Positions 6,080 to 9,134 of a stretch of DNA of 9,134 bases are shown in pieces; the stretch's first letter is position 1, and the number at the start of each line of letters is the position of its first letter. Source of the stretch: CAYPOY01 sp964412395 (lineage in GTDB: Bacteria > Chloroflexota > Anaerolineae > B4-G1); the NCBI GenBank assembly GCA_964412395.1, contig CAYPOY010000213.1:1-9134 (forward strand), in the 5' to 3' direction. Made by a program: the position numbers and the translations under genes. Below the pieces are notes generated by a model. It was not told where the DNA came from and ran no database searches. It saw only the letters and a list, made by a program, of their open reading frames with translations.

Positions 6080-7255
6080 TTAGAGGCGTTCTTGTTTCGC
6101 CACCAGGCTTATCCGCTCCACTTCCCCTCCTCCCCTCAGGTAGATGCGCGTCACCCGAGGCAGCAGGCCAGTGGTCACCTCGTAGTTGATTGTCTCAGCC
6201 CAGCGGGCGACCTCCTCAGCCGGGATGTGCCCTTCCCCTTGCCGCCCGATCAGTACCACCTCGTCGTGTAACTGGACGGCGGGGATGTGGCTGACGTCTA
6301 CGACGAACTGGTCCATACAGACGCGCCCGACGATGGACGCCCGTCGCCCGTGGATCAGGACCATGCCCCGGTTGGAGAGGATGCGGTGGTAGCCATCGCC
6401 GTAACCGACGGGGATGAGCGCCACGCGCGTGGGTTTATCCGTGATGTACGTCCGACCGTAACTGATGCTGGCCCCGGCAGGCAGCGTGCGCACGCGGGCA
6501 ACCCGGCTCTTGAGTGTCAGGGCCGGGCGCAATGGAATAGCCGGCTCCACCTCGTCCGAAGGGCGCAGTCCGTACAGGGCGATGCCACAGCGCAGCATAT
6601 CCAGCGCCATCTCCAGCAGGTCGAGCGTAGTGGCGCTGTTGGACACGTGTTTGAGGGGAAAGGTGAAGCCCGCTGCCTCCAATTGCTTCACCACGTCCAT
6701 GTAGATGCTGAACTGGTGGCGGGTGAAGGTCTTGTCGGCCAGGTCAGCCACGGCGTGGTGGGTGTACAACCCCTCCAGAACCAGGCCCGGCAGATTGCTC
6801 AGGAAGCGCACGAAATCCAGCACCTCTTCGGGCAGGAGACCATAGCGACCCATGCCGGTGTCCACTTTGACGTGGACGGGCAGCGGTTTGCCTGCGGCCA
6901 CCGCCGCCGCCGACAGCGCCTCGGCCTGGGGCTGGCTGTTGACCGTCGGGGTCAGGTCCCAGCGCACGAGACACTCTGACTCGGCAGGCAGGGTGTAGCC
7001 CATGATGAGTATGGGGGCGATGATGCCCGCCCGGCGCAGTTGCACCCCCTCCAGAGTACGGTGCACCGCCAGGCGCGTGGCGCCGCCTTCCATCGCCGCT
7101 CGCGCCACTGGCACTGCCCCGTGGCCATACCCGTTGGCCTTGACGGTGACCATCAGTTCCGCTTTCCCCCCGGCGCGGGCCTTCAGGCCGGCGGCGTTGA
7201 AGGCGATGGCGTCCAGGTCAATCTCCGCCCAGGTTAGAACATCGTCCAGTTCCAC
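6080..7255 (-). CDS. alr: Alanine racemase (PLP-dependent)
   Basis: Interconverts L- and D-alanine for peptidoglycan precursors in the cytoplasm. From the GTG at 7255 the protein has 391 residues, normal for the family. The PLP lysine is in VTVKANGYGHG (Lys39), matching the classical position. HVKVDTGMGRYG lies at 128-139, the PLP-contacting Arg is in LRCGIALYG (Arg222), the second catalytic base is the first Tyr of SYGRTY (Tyr266), and the substrate-contacting Met is in CMDQ. The open frame extends seven codons upstream to a GTG at 7276. However, GGGAG (7267-7263) lies seven bases before the GTG at 7255, and that start puts the catalytic Lys at its usual number, so I chose it. There is no clear terminator after it, and the promoter of the next operon follows at once. 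The gene is distinctly GC-richer than the liv genes upstream. Confidence 0.95.
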   Translation of the reverse strand: MELDDVLTWAEIDLDAIAFNAAGLKARAGGKAELMVTVKANGYGHGAVPVARAAMEGGATRLAVHRTLEGVQLRRAGIIAPILIMGYTLPAESECLVRWDLTPTVNSQPQAEALSAAAVAAGKPLPVHVKVDTGMGRYGLLPEEVLDFVRFLSNLPGLVLEGLYTHHAVADLADKTFTRHQFSIYMDVVKQLEAAGFTFPLKHVSNSATTLDLLEMALDMLRCGIALYGLRPSDEVEPAIPLRPALTLKSRVARVRTLPAGASISYGRTYITDKPTRVALIPVGYGDGYHRILSNRGMVLIHGRRASIVGRVCMDQFVVDVSHIPAVQLHDEVVLIGRQGEGHIPAEEVARWAETINYEVTTGLLPRVTRIYLRGGGEVERISLVAKQERL

Positions 7256-7274
7256 GTTTACGCTCCCAAAGAAC

Positions 7275-7301
7275 ACGGATTGGCAGGATTAAACGGATTT
7301 C
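7275..7301. repeat. Three-unit 9-nt-period repeat (GGATT core)
   Basis: The plus strand has GGATT at 7277, 7286 and 7295, exactly nine bases apart, with partly matching flanks (ACGGATTGG, CAGGATTAA, ACGGATTTC). It lies in the leader just upstream of the chosen alr start. From memory it resembles dispersed ACGGATT-type intergenic repeats seen in some environmental bacterial genomes; I cannot verify that here. Confidence 0.5.
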
Positions 7302-7305
7302 ACGC

Positions 7306-7335
7306 AAAAGCCCCCTGCGCCTAAGACGAGGGGGC
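7306..7335 (-). terminator. Intrinsic terminator of the liv operon
   Basis: In the minus-strand transcript a perfect 7-bp GC-rich stem, GCCCCCT with AGGGGGC (7335-7329 and 7316-7310), closes a 12-nt loop and is followed directly by TTTT (7309-7306). It lies about 67 nt past the livF stop and before alr, so it probably separates the two transcripts. The T-run is short, so termination may be partial. Confidence 0.65.
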
Positions 7336-7339
7336 CATC

Positions 7340-7372
7340 TCCTGCATCCTGCCTCTTGCATCCTGCATCCTG
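7340..7372. repeat. 12-bp direct repeat TCCTGCATCCTG, two copies
   Basis: Identical 12-mers lie at 7340-7351 and 7361-7372, a 21-nt offset, with the related words GCATCCT and CCTGCCTCT between them. It is low-complexity intergenic sequence beside the terminator and the palindrome. No function is evident. Confidence 0.55.
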
Positions 7373-7375
7373 GTG

Positions 7376-7396
7376 GGACAAGATGGCATCTTGTCC
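7376..7396. repeat. Perfect 21-nt palindrome after livF
   Basis: Arms of ten bases, GGACAAGATG and CATCTTGTCC, flank a single G. It starts five bases past the livF stop codon. In the minus-strand transcript it could form a hairpin only with a few central bases unpaired, and no T-run follows, so it is not a standard terminator. A REP-like dispersed element, a 3'-end-stabilising hairpin or a protein-binding site are possible. Confidence 0.6.
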
Positions 7397-7401
7397 TACG
7401 C

Positions 7402-8115
7402 TCACCCGCCCAGGTAAGCTTTCTTTACCTCCGGATTGGCGGCCAGTTCCGCCGCTGGCCCTTCCAAGACGATATTTCCCGTTTCCAAGACATAGCCCCG
7501 CTGAGCGAACTGTAATGCCATACGGGCGTTCTGCTCCACGAGAAGAATGGTCGTTCCCTCCTGGTTGATCTCCTTCAGCACTTTGAATACGTCCGCCATC
7601 AGCAGAGGGGCCAATCCCATGGAGGGCTCATCCAGGAGCATCATTTTCCTCCCGGTCATCAGAGCTCTTCCAACAGCCAACATCTGTTGTTCCCCGCCGC
7701 TCAGCGTCCCACCTTTCTGTTCTTTCCTCTCTGCCAGGCGAGGGAAAAGGGAAAACACGCGCTCGTGATCCCTCTCTATCTGCTCACTATCCTTCCGCGC
7801 ATAGGTGGCCAGTTTAAGGTTCTCCATAACTGTCAGATTGCCGAAGATACGCCTTCCTTCAGGGACGTGGGAGATACCAAACTGGCTCGCTACTTTGTCA
7901 GCAGGATATTCCAAAAGGTCTTGACCCATATAGGTCATCTTGCTTCCTGCTTCGACGGGGACTAAACGGGAAATCGCTTTCAAGGTCGTGCTTTTACCAG
8001 CCCCATTGGCCCCAATGATGCACACGATCTCCCCTTCGTCCACCTCGAAGCCTATACCGTGGAGAGCCCTGATCCCCCCGTAGGAAACCCTTAAATCCTC
8101 CACCGATAGCAACAT
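7402..8115 (-). CDS. livF: Branched-chain amino-acid ABC transporter, ATP-binding protein LivF
   Basis: One of the two cytoplasmic ATPases that drive import of leucine, isoleucine, valine or related amino acids or amides by a HAAT-type ABC importer. It has 237 residues, the same as classical LivF. Walker A is GANGAGKST (35-43), the LivF-typical HVPEGRRIF lies at 83-91, the signature LSGGEQQMLAVGRAL is at 138-152 and Walker B is MMLLDEP (158-164). LLVEQN replaces the usual H-loop histidine, as is normal in LivF, and the C-terminus KKAYLGG is characteristic. The start overlaps the livG stop by one base (TGATG) and has a strong AGGAGGTGG site inside the end of livG. Actual substrate preference cannot be told from the ATPase. 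Confidence 0.95.
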   Translation of the reverse strand: MLLSVEDLRVSYGGIRALHGIGFEVDEGEIVCIIGANGAGKSTTLKAISRLVPVEAGSKMTYMGQDLLEYPADKVASQFGISHVPEGRRIFGNLTVMENLKLATYARKDSEQIERDHERVFSLFPRLAERKEQKGGTLSGGEQQMLAVGRALMTGRKMMLLDEPSMGLAPLLMADVFKVLKEINQEGTTILLVEQNARMALQFAQRGYVLETGNIVLEGPAAELAANPEVKKAYLGG

Positions 8116-8885
8116 CAGGCCACCTCCTCTTTACCCAGATAGGCATCAATTACCCTGGGATTGTTTCGTATTTCCTCTGGTGTGCCCTCCGCTATTAACT
8201 CCCCGAAGTCTATGGCCTGAATAGTCTCGCAGAGATCCATGATCACCTTCATCCTGTGTTCGATGAGGAAAATGGCCAGCCCCAGCTCGTCTCGTATCCG
8301 CCGTATGATCTCCACCATCTCAATCAGCTCTTCTGGATTCATCCCTGCTGTAGGCTCATCCAGGAGCAATATGCTGGGCTCAGAAGCCAGTGCTCTGGCT
8401 ACCTCCACCCTTCTCTGAACGCCGTAGGGTAGATTGGTCACTACCTCGTCCGCGTGATGGCTGATCCCCATCATGTCCAGAAGGTCATAGGCCTTCTCTT
8501 CGCTCTTAGCTTCTTCCTTGTGGCGCCGGGCCGTGCCGAGGAAGGCTCCGATCAATCCGTAGTGGAGCTTCGAATAGCGGGCTAGCTTCACGTGATCGAG
8601 GACGGTTATATGCCTCCACAGGCGCAGGTTCTGGAAAGTCCTGCAAATGCCCATGGCGGCGATATCGTAGGGTTGAAGTCCTACCAGATTCTTGCCCTCG
8701 AAGATGACTTCCCCCTCGGTGGGCCGGTAGATACCCGTAATGAGGTTAAAGATGGTAGTCTTTCCCGCTCCGTTGGGCCCGATCAGCCCCCGCAACTGGC
8801 CTTTATCTATCTCCAGTTGATAGTTGTAAACGGCCCGCAAGCCACCAAAGTAACGGGTCATGTTATTGACTTGAAGCAGGGGCAT
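8115..8885 (-). CDS. livG: Branched-chain amino-acid ABC transporter, ATP-binding protein LivG
   Basis: The second ATPase of the importer, expected to pair with LivF under the LivH/LivM permeases. It has 256 residues, usual for LivG. Walker A is GPNGAGKTT (36-44), the Q-loop is in CRTFQNLRL (81-89), and the family-variant signature LPYGVQRRVEVARAL (152-166) stands where other ABC proteins have LSGGQ. Walker B is ILLLDEPTAGMNP (172-184), and the H-loop His is in FLIEHRM (His210). The C-terminus (VIDAYLGKEEV) is typical. It starts three bases after the livM stop, with GAGAGGTGAG as ribosome binding site overlapping the livM end. Composition is nearer 50-55% GC than the genes further down the window. 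Confidence 0.95.
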   Translation of the reverse strand: MPLLQVNNMTRYFGGLRAVYNYQLEIDKGQLRGLIGPNGAGKTTIFNLITGIYRPTEGEVIFEGKNLVGLQPYDIAAMGICRTFQNLRLWRHITVLDHVKLARYSKLHYGLIGAFLGTARRHKEEAKSEEKAYDLLDMMGISHHADEVVTNLPYGVQRRVEVARALASEPSILLLDEPTAGMNPEELIEMVEIIRRIRDELGLAIFLIEHRMKVIMDLCETIQAIDFGELIAEGTPEEIRNNPRVIDAYLGKEEVA

Positions 8886-8888
8886 ATC

Positions 8889-9134
8889 TCACCTCTCTTC
8901 CTCTGGTTTTTGTCGAGGCTTCAAGAGATCCTCGACGTTGACTTCCGTAAAAGCGATCAGGCCCGTTGGCCGCCGGATCATGAGCGCGATGAGCAGCACG
9001 GGAATCACGATCCACTTGAAGAGCTCCAGAGGACGGAGCACCTCCATCAGGAGCTGGAGGCCGGCCGCGCCGGCGATGGAGCCGACGACCGAGTTCAGCC
9101 CGCCCAGATAGACCATCGCCAGCACCTCGCTGAG
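8889..9134 (-). CDS. livM: Branched-chain amino-acid ABC transporter permease LivM, C-terminal fragment
   Basis: The frame is open to the window edge, so only the last 81 residues are visible. They carry the LivM-type end: LSEVLAMVYLGGLNSVVGSIAGA, the cytoplasmic loop that couples to the ATPase, then one or two membrane segments ending LLIALMIRRPTGLIAF, and a charged cytoplasmic tail (KPRQKPEEER). LivM is an inner-membrane permease subunit forming the channel with LivH. Its position directly before livG agrees with the canonical livHMGF order. The true start lies outside the window. Confidence 0.88.
   Translation of the reverse strand, partial: LSEVLAMVYLGGLNSVVGSIAGAAGLQLLMEVLRPLELFKWIVIPVLLIALMIRRPTGLIAFTEVNVEDLLKPRQKPEEER

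Noticed and set aside
6287..6979. Plus-strand open frame of 230 codons opposite alr
   Set aside because: The complementary strand encodes the catalytic motifs of alanine racemase; no independent support.
7256..7276. Longer alr start at the GTG at 7276
   Set aside because: No ribosome binding site precedes it; the GTG at 7255 has GGGAG at seven bases and gives the usual Lys39 numbering.

Overview
The window reads as a stretch of a GC-rich bacterial chromosome in which every supported gene lies on the minus strand, so transcription runs from high to low coordinates. The protein families (GatB, alanine racemase, a Liv-type amino-acid importer, DUF2283/DUF4258 small proteins, a fused Eco57I-like adenine methylase) and the style of the intergenic repeats fit a Chloroflexota-like organism, possibly Anaerolineae. 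This is a judgement from family resemblance, not a proven assignment.

Layout from the transcriptional upstream end. (1) 9134-7402: the end of a branched-chain amino-acid ABC importer operon, livM (C-terminus only), livG and livF, tightly packed. (2) 7401-7256: an intergenic strip holding a perfect palindrome, a short direct repeat, a hairpin-plus-T-run terminator and a 9-nt-period repeat. (3) 7255-6080: alr, alanine racemase, whose start is best placed at a GTG with a good ribosome binding site. (4) 6079-5982: a spacer with a near-consensus sigma70 promoter. (5) 5981-1393: a compact cassette of five accessory genes: a short phospholipase-D-fold protein without an HKD motif, an unrecognised 250-residue protein, a DUF4258 protein, a DUF2283 protein and a ~1000-residue N6-adenine DNA methyltransferase with its own recognition domain. 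(6) 1396-1: gatB, truncated by the window edge near its C-terminus.

The notable part is the cassette. Its genes overlap by four bases at nearly every junction, the last overlap runs into the housekeeping gene gatB, and the only strong promoter I see lies just upstream of the first gene. It resembles a small modification or defence module: a methylase, a nuclease-fold relative, and a DUF4258/DUF2283 pair of the kind suspected to be toxin-antitoxin-like. No helicase and no intact nuclease is visible, so it could be an undescribed compact system, a reduced remnant of a DISARM- or type II-like system, or an orphan methylase with hitchhikers. The recognition-domain part of the methylase gene is clearly poorer in GC than its flanks, which would fit specificity-domain exchange. 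The liv genes are also poorer in GC than alr, with the change falling at the repeat-bearing intergenic strip.
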